DNA of 47,018 nucleotides from Microbacteriaceae bacterium (GCA_025463565.1 JAODAT010000037.1:1-47018), one strand, 5' to 3'. Shown: positions 1 to 8,205, numbered from the stretch's first letter. Notes: a model not told the origin generated them from the letters alone. Numbers and translations are program-made.

Positions 1-823
1 GCTCATCCAGGCCGCCGCCGGTCCGGGCGACGAGGTGATCTACTCCTGGCGCAGCTTCGAGGCGTACCCGGGGCTCGTTGCGGTGGCACACGCCACCAGC
101 GTGACGGTGCCGAATGACGCCGCCGGCCGACACGACCTGCCCGCGATGGCGGCCGCGGTGACCAACCGCACCCGGGTCGTCATCGTCTGCAGTCCGAACA
201 ACCCGACGAGCACGATCGTGACCGCGGACGAGTTCGAGGCCTTCATGGCCGAGGTGCCCGAGAACGTGCTGGTGCTGCTCGACGAGGCCTACGCGGAGTT
301 TGTCACCGACGAGTCATCCGTCGATGGACGGGGGCTGTTGGCGCGCTATTCAAACCTCGTCGTGCTGCGCACGTTCTCGAAGGCCTACGGTCTCGCCGGT
401 CTGCGCATCGGGTACGCCGTCGGCCCCGAATACGTGCTCGATGCCGCGCGCACCACGGCGATCCCGCTGTCGGTGACCGAACCTGCCCAGCGCGGCGCTC
501 TCGCCTCCCTCGACCACGAGGAGGTGCTGCTCGAACGTGTTGCGCGCCTTTCGGTGTTGCGCGACGAGGTCTGGGCGGCGCTCATCGAGCAGGGCTGGCG
601 CGTACCGCGACCGCAGGGGAATTTCGTCTGGCTGGAGACCGGCGCGATGACCGGGCGCGCGGCGGAGATCTTCGCGGAGCACGGGATCGTTGCGCGCGCA
701 CTCGGTGAGGACGGCATCCGGGTCTCGATCGGTGAGGCGCAGTCTGTGGAGAAACTCCTAAGGGCTTCCGCGGAGGTTGTTCGCAATCTACCAACGGCTC
801 TCGCAGACTCCGCGTTAGATTAG
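1..823 (+). CDS. HisC/Pat-family PLP-dependent aminotransferase, 5' partial
   Basis: The open frame enters from the window edge (reading from base 2), so the N-terminus is missing and about 274 residues are visible. The family moves an amino group from histidinol phosphate or aromatic/branched amino acids to 2-oxoglutarate using PLP in the cytoplasm. Seen here are the NNPTS turn (CSPNNPTS), the LDEAYAEF segment with the PLP-ring Asp/Tyr, and the [17 protein letters not shown] block with the Schiff-base lysine, followed by a typical C-terminal domain with an RVSIG motif containing the substrate-carboxylate Arg. HisC and the aromatic aminotransferase Pat cannot be separated from this fragment. 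It sits 5 nt before a 2-oxoacid dehydrogenase operon rather than in a his operon, so a role feeding amino-acid-derived oxoacids to that complex is a reasonable inference, not proven. Confidence 0.85.
   Translation, partial: LIQAAAGPGDEVIYSWRSFEAYPGLVAVAHATSVTVPNDAAGRHDLPAMAAAVTNRTRVVIVCSPNNPTSTIVTADEFEAFMAEVPENVLVLLDEAYAEFVTDESSVDGRGLLARYSNLVVLRTFSKAYGLAGLRIGYAVGPEYVLDAARTTAIPLSVTEPAQRGALASLDHEEVLLERVARLSVLRDEVWAALIEQGWRVPRPQGNFVWLETGAMTGRAAEIFAEHGIVARALGEDGIRVSIGEAQSVEKLLRASAEVVRNLPTALADSALD
816..821 (+). promoter_or_regulatory. Candidate leaderless -10 (TAGATT) for the E1-alpha gene
   Basis: TAGATT ends 7 nt before the GTG at 829 and overlaps the end of the aminotransferase gene. No Shine-Dalgarno is visible before that GTG. 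The same TAnnnT-6/7 nt-start arrangement recurs across the window. No convincing -35 is seen. Confidence 0.45.
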
Positions 824-828
824 ACCGC

Positions 829-1944
829 GTGCCCACAACACCCCGGATGATCCAGCTGCTCTCCGCGGACGGAAAACTCGCCTCGGACGCGGCCTCGGCC
901 GAGTACATCCCCTACATCGAGGCGCTCAGCGACGATCAGCTCCGGCAGTTCCACCGGGACATGGTGATCACCCGCCGTTTCGACCTCGAGGCGACCAACC
1001 TGCAGCGCCAGGGCCAGCTCGCGCTCTGGCCGCCGAGCCAGGGCCAGGAGGCGGCCCAGGTGGGCTCTGCCCGCGCCAGCCGCCAGCAGGACCACATCTT
1101 CCCGTCGTATCGTGAGCACTCCATCGCGATGATCCGCGGACTCGACATCATCGAGGTCGTGCGGGTGATGCGCGGGGTGAGTAACGGCGGCTGGGATCCG
1201 GCGACGAACAACAACTTTCATCTCTACACGCTGGTGCTCGGCTCCCAGGCGCTCCACGCAACGGGCTACGCGATGGGTGTTTCGCTCGATGGCGCGACCG
1301 CGACCGGCGATCCCGACCGTGACGAGGCGGTGATGGTCTACTTCGGTGACGGGGCGACCAGCCAGGGGGATGTCAGCGAGGCGCTGGTCTTCGCCGCCAG
1401 CTTCCAGGCGCCAACACTGTTCTTCCTGCAGAACAACCAGTGGGCGATCTCCGTGCCGGTGAGCGTGCAGTCGAGGGTGCCGCTCTATCTCCGAGCGGGT
1501 GGTTTCGGCGTGCCCGGCATCCAGATCGACGGCAACGACGTGCTCGCAAGTTACGCGGTCACCAGGAGGTATCTCGACGAGGCTCGTTCGGGCGGCGGCC
1601 CGCGCATGATCGAGGCGATGACCTATCGCATGGGCGCGCACACCACGAGCGACGACCCCACCAAATACCGCCATGACAAAGATGTCGACGAGTGGGCGTT
1701 GAAAGACCCGATCATCCGGTACGAGAAGTACCTGCGCGGTCGAGGCGAGTCGGATGCCTTCTTCACCGAGACCGCCCAGGAGGCGGAGGATTTCGCGGCC
1801 GACATGCGGGCGCGGACTCTCGAACTCGGGCCTCCCTCGCCCGACGACTTCTTCGACACCGTCTACACCGAGCAGCACCCGGTGACCGCTGCACAGAAGA
1901 TCTGGCTCGCGGAGTACGAGGCATCGTTCGGGAGCGAATCATGA
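829..1944 (+). CDS. 2-oxoacid dehydrogenase E1 component, alpha subunit
   Basis: This 371-residue protein is the thiamine-diphosphate-binding alpha subunit of a heterotetrameric E1, which decarboxylates a 2-oxoacid (pyruvate or a branched-chain oxoacid) and passes the acyl group to lipoyl-E2. The ThDP motif is clear: GDGATSQGD at about residue 171, ending near QNNQWAIS at about 204. The segment TYRMGAHTTSDDPTKYR matches the conserved loop that in eukaryotic homologues carries phosphorylation sites. The start is GTG at 829, with a candidate leaderless promoter in front. The end overlaps the beta-subunit gene by ATGA, so translation is probably coupled. Actinobacteria usually oxidise pyruvate with a homodimeric AceE, so a branched-chain (BkdA) role, supplying primers for iso/anteiso fatty acids, is more likely. 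Substrate remains inferred. Confidence 0.9.
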   Translation: MPTTPRMIQLLSADGKLASDAASAEYIPYIEALSDDQLRQFHRDMVITRRFDLEATNLQRQGQLALWPPSQGQEAAQVGSARASRQQDHIFPSYREHSIAMIRGLDIIEVVRVMRGVSNGGWDPATNNNFHLYTLVLGSQALHATGYAMGVSLDGATATGDPDRDEAVMVYFGDGATSQGDVSEALVFAASFQAPTLFFLQNNQWAISVPVSVQSRVPLYLRAGGFGVPGIQIDGNDVLASYAVTRRYLDEARSGGGPRMIEAMTYRMGAHTTSDDPTKYRHDKDVDEWALKDPIIRYEKYLRGRGESDAFFTETAQEAEDFAADMRARTLELGPPSPDDFFDTVYTEQHPVTAAQKIWLAEYEASFGSES

Positions 1945-2921
1945 CCACCGAGGAACTCCCGCTCGTGAAGGCGCTCAATGCCGGTCTGCGGAAAGCGCTC
2001 GCCGACGATCCGAAGGTCCTGCTCATGGGCGAGGACATCGGGCCGCTCGGGGGGGTGTTCCGCGTCACCGAGGGCCTGCAAGCGGAATTCGGCGTGAAGC
2101 GCGTTTTCGACACGCCTCTCGCCGAGTCGGGCATCGTCGGCACCGCCATCGGACTCGCCATGCGCGGCTACCGTCCGGTCTGCGAGATCCAGTTCGACGG
2201 GTTCATCTTCCCGGCGTTCGACCAGATCACCACCCAGCTGGCGAAGATGACGGCGCGGCACGAGGGCAAGGTGCCGATGCCCGTCGTCATCCGCGTCCCA
2301 TACGGCGGGCACATCGGTGCCGTGGAGCATCACCAGGAGAGCCCGGAGGCGTACTTCGCGCACACCGCCGGTCTGCGGCTGGTGAGCCCGAGCACGCCGA
2401 ATGATGCGTACTGGATGATCCAGGAGGCGATTGCCTCGCAGGATCCCGTGATGTTCTTCGAACCGAAGAGCCGATACTGGCACAAGGGGCCGGTCGACTT
2501 CTCGTCCAGCCCGTCCCCGCTGCACTCCAGCCGGGTCGTTCGCGAGGGCACCGAGGTCACCGTCGTCGGCCACGGAGCGATGATAAATGTGCTATTGCAG
2601 GCCGCGGAGCTCGCCGCCGCCGAGGGCACGAGCCTCGAAGTGATCGACCTCAGATCGCTCTCGCCGATCGACTACGAGCCGATCATCGCGTCGGTGCAGA
2701 AGACCGGCCGGCTCGTGGTGGCATCCGAGGCACCCGGGTTCGTCAGCATCTCCTCCGAGATCGCGGCGACCGTCACCGAGCGTGCGTTCTACTCGCTGGA
2801 GTCGCCCGTGCTGCGCGTCACGGGCTTCGACACCCCGTTCCCGCCCGCGAAGCTCGAAACGAGCTACCTCCCCGACGCCGACCGCATTCTCGAGGCCGTC
2901 GACCGCGCTCTCGCCTACTAG
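1941..2921 (+). CDS. 2-oxoacid dehydrogenase E1 component, beta subunit
   Basis: The 326-residue beta subunit pairs with the preceding alpha subunit to complete the E1 active site. Family landmarks are LLMGEDIGPLGGVFRVT near the N-terminus, the DTPLAESGIVGTAIGLA stretch, the EIQFDGFIFPAFDQI helix and the C-terminal transketolase-like domain ending TGFDTPFPPAKLE. The start chosen is the ATG at 1941, overlapping the alpha-subunit stop as ATGA; a longer in-frame opening upstream is only readthrough of the alpha gene in another frame. It is followed 12 nt later by the E2 gene. The order E1-alpha, E1-beta, E2 is the usual branched-chain/pyruvate dehydrogenase operon. No E3 (dihydrolipoamide dehydrogenase) gene follows, so E3 must be encoded elsewhere. 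Confidence 0.92.
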   Translation: MTTEELPLVKALNAGLRKALADDPKVLLMGEDIGPLGGVFRVTEGLQAEFGVKRVFDTPLAESGIVGTAIGLAMRGYRPVCEIQFDGFIFPAFDQITTQLAKMTARHEGKVPMPVVIRVPYGGHIGAVEHHQESPEAYFAHTAGLRLVSPSTPNDAYWMIQEAIASQDPVMFFEPKSRYWHKGPVDFSSSPSPLHSSRVVREGTEVTVVGHGAMINVLLQAAELAAAEGTSLEVIDLRSLSPIDYEPIIASVQKTGRLVVASEAPGFVSISSEIAATVTERAFYSLESPVLRVTGFDTPFPPAKLETSYLPDADRILEAVDRALAY

Positions 2922-2933
2922 GACTGGATTCTG

Positions 2934-4247
2934 ATGAGCACCTCGCAGTTCGAACTACCGGATGTCGGCGAAGGTCTGACCGAGGCCGAGATCGTTTCCT
3001 GGCGGGTCTCCCCCGGCGATACGGTCGTCGTCAACCAGGTGCTGGTGGAGATCGAGACCGCGAAGTCGCTGGTCGAGCTGCCCTCGCCGTTCGCCGGGGT
3101 GGTGGACGAACTGCTCGTCGAGGAGGGCCAGACGGTGGACGTCGGCACTCCGATCATCTCGGTCAGTTCCGAGGGTGATGCTCCGGCCGTTTCGATTCCC
3201 TCCGAGGTCGCTGACACAGCGGCAGGGATCAGCGAAGAGGGCGGCGGTGCGGTTCTCGTCGGCTACGGGCTGAAGGGTGGGGTGACGTCACGGCGCGGCA
3301 AGCCTGCGGCCGCGAAGCCTGCGGCTGCGAAGCCGACGGCCCGGAACACAGCAGCCCGGCCCGCATCGGTGCCGGCGGCATCCGCATCGGCGATCATCGC
3401 TAAGCCACCGATCCGCAAGCTTGCGAAAGACCTCGGGGTCGACCTCGCCGAGGTCGTCGCCACCGGGCTCGCCGGCGAGATCACCCGCGACGATGTGGTG
3501 CGCCAGGCGTCGCAGGCGAGCCTGTTCCACAACATCGAGACGCCGGCCTGGTCGGAGGAGCGCGAGGAGCGCATTCCGGTGAAGGGCGTGCGCAAGGCGA
3601 TCGCCACCGCGATGGTCACGAGCGCGTTCACCGCCCCGCACGTGAGCATCTTCGTGGATGTCGACGCCACCCGCACGATGGAGTTCGTGGCACGCCTGAA
3701 GAACTCGGTCGACTTCGCGGGCGTCAAGGTCTCGCCGCTCCTCATCGTCGCGAAGGCGATGATCTGGGCGGTGCGCCGAAACCCCACGGTGAACGCGCAG
3801 TGGACCGACAGCGAGATCATCGTCAAGCACTACGTCAATTTCGGCATCGCGGCGGCAACGCCTCGCGGGCTCCTGGTGCCGAACATCAAGAACGCACAGG
3901 ACCTCTCGCTGCGCGACCTCGCGATCGCGATCGAGCAGCTCACCCTCAAGGCGCGCGACGGCAAGACTCCGCCCGAGGACATGGCGAACGGAACCATCAC
4001 CGTGACCAACATCGGGGTGTTCGGCATGGACTTCGCCACCCCGATCCTCAACCCCGGCGAGGTGGGCATCGTCGCCTTCGGCACTGTGAAGCAGAAGCCG
4101 TGGGTGGTCGATGGAGAGGTGCGCCCGCGCTTTGTCACGACACTGGGCGGCAGCTTCGACCACCGGGTGGTTGACGGGGATGTGGTGAGCCGGTTCATGG
4201 CGGATGTGGCCGCGGTCATCGAGGAGCCTGCGCTGCTGCTCGACTAG
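2934..4247 (+). CDS. 2-oxoacid dehydrogenase E2, dihydrolipoyl acyltransferase
   Basis: The 437-residue core enzyme carries acyl groups on a lipoyl arm and transfers them to CoA. One N-terminal lipoyl domain is visible with the lipoylated lysine at residue 44 in [13 protein letters not shown]. It is followed by an Ala/Lys/Pro-rich flexible linker (about residues 123-156), a peripheral subunit-binding domain (about 157-187, [12 protein letters not shown]), and the C-terminal catalytic domain with the active-site motif DHRVVDGD near the end. A single lipoyl domain fits a branched-chain-type E2, whereas actinobacterial pyruvate E2 often has two or three. It closes the operon started by E1-alpha and ends 13 nt before a Fur/Zur-like operator of the next transcription unit. 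Confidence 0.92.
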   Translation: MSTSQFELPDVGEGLTEAEIVSWRVSPGDTVVVNQVLVEIETAKSLVELPSPFAGVVDELLVEEGQTVDVGTPIISVSSEGDAPAVSIPSEVADTAAGISEEGGGAVLVGYGLKGGVTSRRGKPAAAKPAAAKPTARNTAARPASVPAASASAIIAKPPIRKLAKDLGVDLAEVVATGLAGEITRDDVVRQASQASLFHNIETPAWSEEREERIPVKGVRKAIATAMVTSAFTAPHVSIFVDVDATRTMEFVARLKNSVDFAGVKVSPLLIVAKAMIWAVRRNPTVNAQWTDSEIIVKHYVNFGIAAATPRGLLVPNIKNAQDLSLRDLAIAIEQLTLKARDGKTPPEDMANGTITVTNIGVFGMDFATPILNPGEVGIVAFGTVKQKPWVVDGEVRPRFVTTLGGSFDHRVVDGDVVSRFMADVAAVIEEPALLLD

Positions 4248-4260
4248 TGTGTATGCTATC

Positions 4261-4279
4261 GATAATAGTTCTCATTATC
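4261..4279. promoter_or_regulatory. Fur/Zur-type operator before znuA
   Basis: GATAATAGTTCTCATTATC lies inside a 23-nt inverted repeat with perfect 8-bp arms (TCGATAAT/ATTATCGA, 4259-4281). It matches the classical 19-bp Fur-box consensus at 15 positions. GATAAT (4261-4266) could itself be the -10, so a bound repressor would block RNA polymerase. Since the operon imports zinc and ends near zur, Zur is the likely ligand. A GAAAG Shine-Dalgarno follows at 4291. Confidence 0.75.
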
Positions 4280-4302
4280 GATGCACGTTAGAAAGCACTC
4301 CC

Positions 4303-5202
4303 ATGCGCCCTGTCGCACTGTTCGCAGTTTCCGCTCTCCTCCTCACCGGCTGCGCCGCAGCTTCGCCCGCACCATCCGGCCCCCATCGGCTCTCGATCGT
4401 CGCTTCCACCGACGTCTGGGGTGACATCGCGAAACAGATCGCCGGCACCCCCGTGACGATCACCTCGATCATCACGGACCCCAGCCAGGACCCGCACTCG
4501 TATCAGGCGGACGCCCGGGTGCAGCTCGCGCTGTCGAAAGCGGACGTCGTGATCGAGAACGGCGGAGGATATGACGACTTCGTCGACACGATGCTGAAGG
4601 GCGCGAGCAACAGCAACGTGAAACTGCTCAACGCGGTGAAGCTGTCGGGCGTCGGCGAAGACCCGATCATCCATGACGTGAACGAGCACGTCTGGTACGA
4701 CTTCCCCGGCGTGCAGAAAGTGGTGGCGAAGCTCACCAGCACGCTGTCCTCCCTCGACCCATCCAAGGCATCCCTCTTCGCGGCCAACGAGAAGAAATTC
4801 GATGCGTCGCTTGCCACACTCGAGAGCGCGGAGGCGCGGATTAAGTCGACCGCGAGCGGCACGGGTGCAGCCATTACCGAGCCGGTTCCGCTCTACCTGC
4901 TTGAAGCATCCGGTCTGGTCGACAAGACTCCGCCGGCGTTCAGCAAGGCCATCGAAGACGGCACCGATGTCGCGCCGGTCGTTTTGCAGCAGACGCTCGC
5001 GCTGTTCACTAACCATGACGTGAAGGTGCTTGCCTACAACGAGCAGACCACCGGTCCAGAGACGCAGCAGGTGCTGGCAGCGGCCAAGTCGGCGGGTGTC
5101 GCCATCGTGCCGGTGACGGAGACGCTGCCGACTGGCAAGCACTACGTTGGCTGGATGACGGACAACGTCGACGCCATCGCAGCGGCAGTCGGGGCCAAGT
5201 GA
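4303..5202 (+). CDS. znuA: Zinc ABC transporter substrate-binding lipoprotein
   Basis: The 299-residue cluster A-I metal-binding protein captures Zn2+ (possibly Mn2+) outside the membrane and hands it to the ZnuBC permease. The start is the ATG at 4303, 7 nt after GAAAG; an earlier in-frame ATG at 4204 lies inside the E2 gene and is rejected. The N-terminus is a lipoprotein signal with lipobox LLTGC. Metal-ligand positions typical of the family are seen: DPHSYQ and NEHVWYDFPG (His ligands) and the C-terminal YNEQTTGPETQ segment. The long His-rich loop of many ZnuA proteins is absent. It is first in the znuACB operon, overlaps znuC by GTGA, and is preceded by a Fur/Zur box. Confidence 0.9.
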   Translation: MRPVALFAVSALLLTGCAAASPAPSGPHRLSIVASTDVWGDIAKQIAGTPVTITSIITDPSQDPHSYQADARVQLALSKADVVIENGGGYDDFVDTMLKGASNSNVKLLNAVKLSGVGEDPIIHDVNEHVWYDFPGVQKVVAKLTSTLSSLDPSKASLFAANEKKFDASLATLESAEARIKSTASGTGAAITEPVPLYLLEASGLVDKTPPAFSKAIEDGTDVAPVVLQQTLALFTNHDVKVLAYNEQTTGPETQQVLAAAKSAGVAIVPVTETLPTGKHYVGWMTDNVDAIAAAVGAK

Positions 5203-6017
5203 CAGAACCCGTTCTCTCGCTGCGCTCTGCCACGCTGTCGTTCGGCGACCGCGAGCTGTGGCGCAACCTCACTCTCGACGTCGTGCCTGGCGAATTCCTG
5301 GCGGTTCTCGGTCCGAACGGCACCGGCAAGACAAGCCTTCTGAAGACGATCCTCGGCCAGCAGAAGCTCACGTCGGGCTCGATCGAGTTTCTCGGCCAGC
5401 CCGTGGGCAAGGGCAGCAAGCGCATCGGCTACATCCCCCAGCAGAAGTTGATCGAGCAGGGCACGCCACTTCGCGCGCGCGATCTGGTCGCCTTCGGGGT
5501 GAACGGCAATCGCTGGGGTCTGCCCGTCAGCTCGCGGGCGGTGCGGCGGCGCGTCGACGAGGTGCTCGAGGCGGTCGGGGCCACAGAGTACGGGAGTGTG
5601 CCGGTCGCGACCCTCTCCGGCGGGGAGCAGCAGCGCGTGCGGGTGGGCCAGTCCATCGCGGGAGACCCGAAGCTCCTGCTCTGCGACGAGCCGCTTCTCT
5701 CACTCGACCTGCACCACCAGCGCCAGGTGAGCGAACTGATCGACGAGCAGCGCAAGCGGCTGAACACCGCGGTGGTCTTCGTGACCCACGACGTGAATCC
5801 GATCCTTGGCATGGTGGACCGGGTGCTCTATCTGGCGGGTGGGCGCTTCCAGATGGGAACACCCGACGAAGTGCTGAGGTCGGAGGTGCTGTCGTACATG
5901 TACGACACCCCGGTCGAAGTGATCCGCAGCCGTGGCCGCATTGTCGTGCTCGGTGCGCCGGAAGGCTATGGCGTGCACGATCACCTCGAGCACCACACCG
6001 AGACGGCGCCGCAGTGA
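5199..6017 (+). CDS. znuC: Zinc ABC transporter ATP-binding protein
   Basis: The 272-residue ATPase powers zinc import. It has Walker A GPNGTGKT (about residues 36-43), the Q-loop region, the ABC signature LSGGEQQR, Walker B LLLCDEPLLSLD and the switch histidine in VFVTHDVN. The GTG start at 5199 overlaps the znuA stop as GTGA, and its own stop overlaps the next gene the same way, so the three cistrons look translationally coupled. Transcription is presumably controlled from the operator at 4261-4279. Manganese ABC systems look alike, but the zur-linked context favours zinc. Confidence 0.92.
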   Translation: MTEPVLSLRSATLSFGDRELWRNLTLDVVPGEFLAVLGPNGTGKTSLLKTILGQQKLTSGSIEFLGQPVGKGSKRIGYIPQQKLIEQGTPLRARDLVAFGVNGNRWGLPVSSRAVRRRVDEVLEAVGATEYGSVPVATLSGGEQQRVRVGQSIAGDPKLLLCDEPLLSLDLHHQRQVSELIDEQRKRLNTAVVFVTHDVNPILGMVDRVLYLAGGRFQMGTPDEVLRSEVLSYMYDTPVEVIRSRGRIVVLGAPEGYGVHDHLEHHTETAPQ

Positions 6018-6868
6018 GCGACTTCTGGGGCCAGATCTTCAACTTCTCCGACTACGGCGAGTTGCTCGTGCTGGTGCATAACTCGATCATCGCCGGGGCG
6101 ATCCTCGGCGTCGTCGGCGGGCTGGTCGGGCCGTTCGTGATGACCCGCGATCTGGCCTTCGCCGTCCACGGCGTGAGTGAACTGAGCTTCGCGGGGGCAT
6201 CCGCGGCCCTGCTCCTGGGAGTGAACGTCGTCACCGGGTCGATCGCCGGGTCGCTGCTGGCCGCGCTGCTCATCGGAGTGCTGGGCACGCGGGCGCGGGA
6301 ACGCAACTCGATCATCGCCGTGCTGATGCCGTTCGGCCTCGGTCTCGGCATCCTGTTCCTCGCCCTCTATAAGGGCCGCAGCGCGAACAAGTTCGGCCTG
6401 CTCACCGGGCAGATCGTGTCGGTGGACGATCCGCAGTTGCTGATGCTCGTGATCATCTCGCTCATCGTCATCGCGGGCCTCGTCTTCGTCTGGCGCCCGC
6501 TCAGCTTCGCGAGCGTTGATCCGGATGTCGCCAGGGCCAAAGGGCTGCCGGTCACGACCCTGTCGATCGTCTTCATGATCCTCCTCGGGCTCGCGACCGC
6601 GGTGTCCATCCAGATCGTGGGCGCCCTTCTCGTGCTCTCGCTGCTCGTCACCCCTGCGGCCGCGGCGATGCGGGTGACGGCATCGCCGCTTCTCACGCCA
6701 CTGCTGAGCGTGCTGTTCGCGGTGACCTCCGTCGTTGGCGGCATCCTGCTCGCCCTGGGCGGTGGCCTGCCGATCAGCCCATACGTCACGACGATCTCCT
6801 TCCTGATCTATGTGGTCTGCAGGATCATTGGATCAAGAAAGACGACGAGACGACAGGTCACAGCATGA
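6014..6868 (+). CDS. znuB: Zinc ABC transporter permease
   Basis: The 284-residue integral membrane protein belongs to the ABC-3 family (ZnuB/MntB type) and forms the metal channel. About eight hydrophobic helices are visible, including the conserved DLAFAVHGVSELSFAGASAALLLG stretch after TM1 and the LLVTPAAAAM loop that contacts the ATPase. The start is the GTG at 6014, overlapping znuC by GTGA; the longer in-frame opening beginning at 5258 is readthrough within znuC. A 104-nt hairpin-rich segment separates it from zur, unlike the 4-nt overlaps elsewhere in this operon. Confidence 0.9.
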   Translation: MSDFWGQIFNFSDYGELLVLVHNSIIAGAILGVVGGLVGPFVMTRDLAFAVHGVSELSFAGASAALLLGVNVVTGSIAGSLLAALLIGVLGTRARERNSIIAVLMPFGLGLGILFLALYKGRSANKFGLLTGQIVSVDDPQLLMLVIISLIVIAGLVFVWRPLSFASVDPDVARAKGLPVTTLSIVFMILLGLATAVSIQIVGALLVLSLLVTPAAAAMRVTASPLLTPLLSVLFAVTSVVGGILLALGGGLPISPYVTTISFLIYVVCRIIGSRKTTRRQVTA

Positions 6869-6972
6869 AGCGCAACACCTGCGCGGTGGAGCTATGGCGA
6901 TTGCATCGCAATCGCGCGACCCCAGCGCCGATGAAGCTGCGCTTCATCGGTACGAGAGTGTGAGTTACGACC
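6865..6972. repeat. Hairpin-rich spacer with partial copy of the zur 5' end
   Basis: The segment between znuB and zur begins ATGAAGCGCAACACCTG, matching 15 of 17 bases at the start of zur (ATGAAGAGAAACACCTG, 6973). Two perfect hairpins follow: an 8-bp stem GCGATTGC/GCAATCGC with loop ATC (6897-6915) and a 10-bp stem CCGATGAAGC/GCTTCATCGG with loop TGC (6928-6950). The block is 108 nt, 36 codons, so the duplicated ATG is in the zur frame and overlaps the znuB stop as ATGA. A 32-codon open frame from 6865 ends at TGA 6961-6963. This looks like a small insertion that displaced the original zur start. Confidence 0.6.
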
Positions 6973-7368
6973 ATGAAGAGAAACACCTGGCAAAGGGAGG
7001 CCGTCAAAGAGGCCCTCTACGACAACGAGCACTTCGTGAGCGCGCAGACCCTGCACTCCACGCTGCGAAATAGCGGTTCGCCGATCGGCCTCGCCACGGT
7101 GTACCGGGCGCTCGCTGACCTCGCCACGGAGGGCGAGGCCGACTCCCTGCAGCAGGAGGGTGAGAGCCTCTACCGTGCATGCACTCCCGGCCAGCACCAC
7201 CATCACCTCATCTGTCGCAACTGCGGACTCACCGTGGAGATCGAGGCGGATGCCGTGGAGACCTGGGCGAAGCAGGTCGCCGCCGAGCACGGCTTCACCC
7301 AGCCGAACCACGTCGTCGACGTCTTCGGCCTCTGTGCTGACTGCAGCACGCTGCAGTCGCACGGGTAG
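6973..7368 (+). CDS. zur: Fur-family transcriptional repressor, probable Zur
   Basis: The 131-residue metalloregulator has an N-terminal winged helix (TLHSTLRNSGSPIGLATVYRALADL, recognition helix about 38-50). Its C-terminal half has a His cluster at 75-78 and two CxxC pairs, C81/C84 (CRNC) and C121/C124 (CADC), which in the family hold structural zinc. With zinc bound such repressors occupy palindromes like the one at 4261-4279. The direct link to znuACB identifies it as Zur rather than Fur by context. The ATG at 6973 has no strong Shine-Dalgarno, and the region before it is the hairpin-rich insert, which may affect expression relative to the transporter. Confidence 0.87.
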   Translation: MKRNTWQREAVKEALYDNEHFVSAQTLHSTLRNSGSPIGLATVYRALADLATEGEADSLQQEGESLYRACTPGQHHHHLICRNCGLTVEIEADAVETWAKQVAAEHGFTQPNHVVDVFGLCADCSTLQSHG

Positions 7369-7371
7369 GGT
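7366..7371 (+). promoter_or_regulatory. Candidate leaderless -10 (TAGGGT) for the small lipoprotein
   Basis: TAGGGT begins with the zur stop codon TAG and ends 7 nt before the ATG at 7379. No Shine-Dalgarno is visible. Confidence 0.45.
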
Positions 7372-7378
7372 CTCAGTC

Positions 7379-7789
7379 ATGCCTTTACGCGTCGCCCCGA
7401 TGATAGCCGTCCTCGCGCTCGGGGCACTGCTCCTCACGGGTTGCGCCGGCTCGACGCAGACGAAAGCTGTCGCGTGCAAGTCGCTCCTGGCCTCCACCGA
7501 CACGGTCACCGTCGGTCTCAACTCGAGCCTCACCAGCCTGACGACCAACCCTAAGACGTCGATGGCAACGCTCACCAAGGCCAGCAGCACCTTCCACGCC
7601 GGGGTGGTGAAGATCAGCAATACCGAGGTGCGGGCCGTCGCAGACAAGGCCGATTCGACCGTGAAGACGCTCGCGACCGCGATCAACGCGGCCCTCACGA
7701 ACCCCGACAGCGCGGACACCGCCAAGCTCACCGCGGCATCCAACGCGGTCTCCACTGCTTTCGGCAAAGTGCGCGACCTCTGCAATTGA
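7379..7789 (+). CDS. Small secreted lipoprotein of unknown function
   Basis: The 136-residue protein has a lipoprotein signal peptide with lipobox LLTGC (lipidated Cys22). The rest is a helical, Thr/Ser/Ala-rich domain with one further Cys near each end (CKS and the final LCN), which could form a disulfide. No family is recognised. The ATG at 7379 is preferred because it gives the signal peptide and sits 7 nt from a TAGGGT hexamer; an upstream in-frame opening from 7160 is a shadow of zur. Its position after zur does not by itself show a zinc role. A short hairpin (AAGCGC-TACT-GCGCTT, 7797-7812) follows the stop without a clear T-run. Confidence 0.7.
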   Translation: MPLRVAPMIAVLALGALLLTGCAGSTQTKAVACKSLLASTDTVTVGLNSSLTSLTTNPKTSMATLTKASSTFHAGVVKISNTEVRAVADKADSTVKTLATAINAALTNPDSADTAKLTAASNAVSTAFGKVRDLCN

Positions 7790-7810
7790 GTTGCCGAAGC
7801 GCTACTGCGC

Positions 7811-7962
7811 TTGCCGTAGCGTGCTGGCCCGCGTAACATAGGACGCTGCTGCGCGTATCTCGCCAGCCATGTGCGCAAATCCCCTTCTTGAAAAATTGGT
7901 GGGTTGTGCGTGCCGACAAGAAATCTTGGGTAGCCAGAGGTCCTGGCTACGGTATTTGGAGG
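7811..7962 (+). promoter_or_regulatory. Promoter and structured leader of the rpmB-rpmG-rpsN operon
   Basis: TTGCCG (7811-7816) and TAACAT (7834-7839) are spaced by 17 nt, a plausible -35/-10 pair. The resulting leader is about 120 nt and ends in an 8-bp perfect hairpin, GTAGCCAG/CTGGCTAC with a 5-nt loop (7930-7950), only 7 nt before the GGAGG Shine-Dalgarno (7958-7962). A hairpin there could be a translational control site, but this is inference. No Zur-like palindrome is seen. Confidence 0.5.
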
Positions 7963-7968
7963 AAAACC

Positions 7969-8205
7969 ATGGCCGCAGTGTGCCAGGTGACCGGAGCCGT
8001 TCCCGGCTTCGGACACAACATTTCGCACTCGCACCGTCGCACCAACCGACGCTTCGACCCGAATGTGCAGAAGAAGAAGTACTACGTTCCGTCGCTTCGC
8101 CGTAACGTCACGCTGACCCTCAGTGCCAAGGGCATCAAGGTCATCGACGCTCGCGGTATCGAATCTGTGGTCAAGGATCTCCTTGCCCGTGGGGAGAAGA
8201 TCTAA
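7969..8205 (+). CDS. rpmB: Ribosomal protein L28 (bL28), cysteine-poor form
   Basis: This 78-residue large-subunit protein begins [16 protein letters not shown] and continues [13 protein letters not shown] and [14 protein letters not shown], the normal bL28 pattern. Zinc-binding L28 proteins carry CxxC pairs; here only Cys5 is present, so it should not need zinc. The ATG at 7969 follows a strong GGAGG. Its stop overlaps the rpmG start (TAATG), so the genes are coupled. In several actinobacteria the L28-L33-S14 cluster of zinc-free paralogues is made under zinc starvation; proximity to znuACB-zur fits that, but no Zur box is seen here. Confidence 0.93.
   Translation: MAAVCQVTGAVPGFGHNISHSHRRTNRRFDPNVQKKKYYVPSLRRNVTLTLSAKGIKVIDARGIESVVKDLLARGEKI

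Noticed and set aside
3288-4163. Long open frame antisense to the E2 gene (291 codons)
   Set aside because: It is a compositional shadow of a well-supported gene, with Arg/His/Asp-rich low complexity and no start signal.
6865-6963. A 32-codon gene between znuB and zur
   Set aside because: Only its first five codons resemble zur; the rest is hairpin sequence. It looks like a duplication remnant rather than a gene.
7790-7968. Zur operator before rpmB
   Set aside because: No palindrome resembling the znuA site could be found; the only inverted repeats are hairpins without the AT-rich half-sites.
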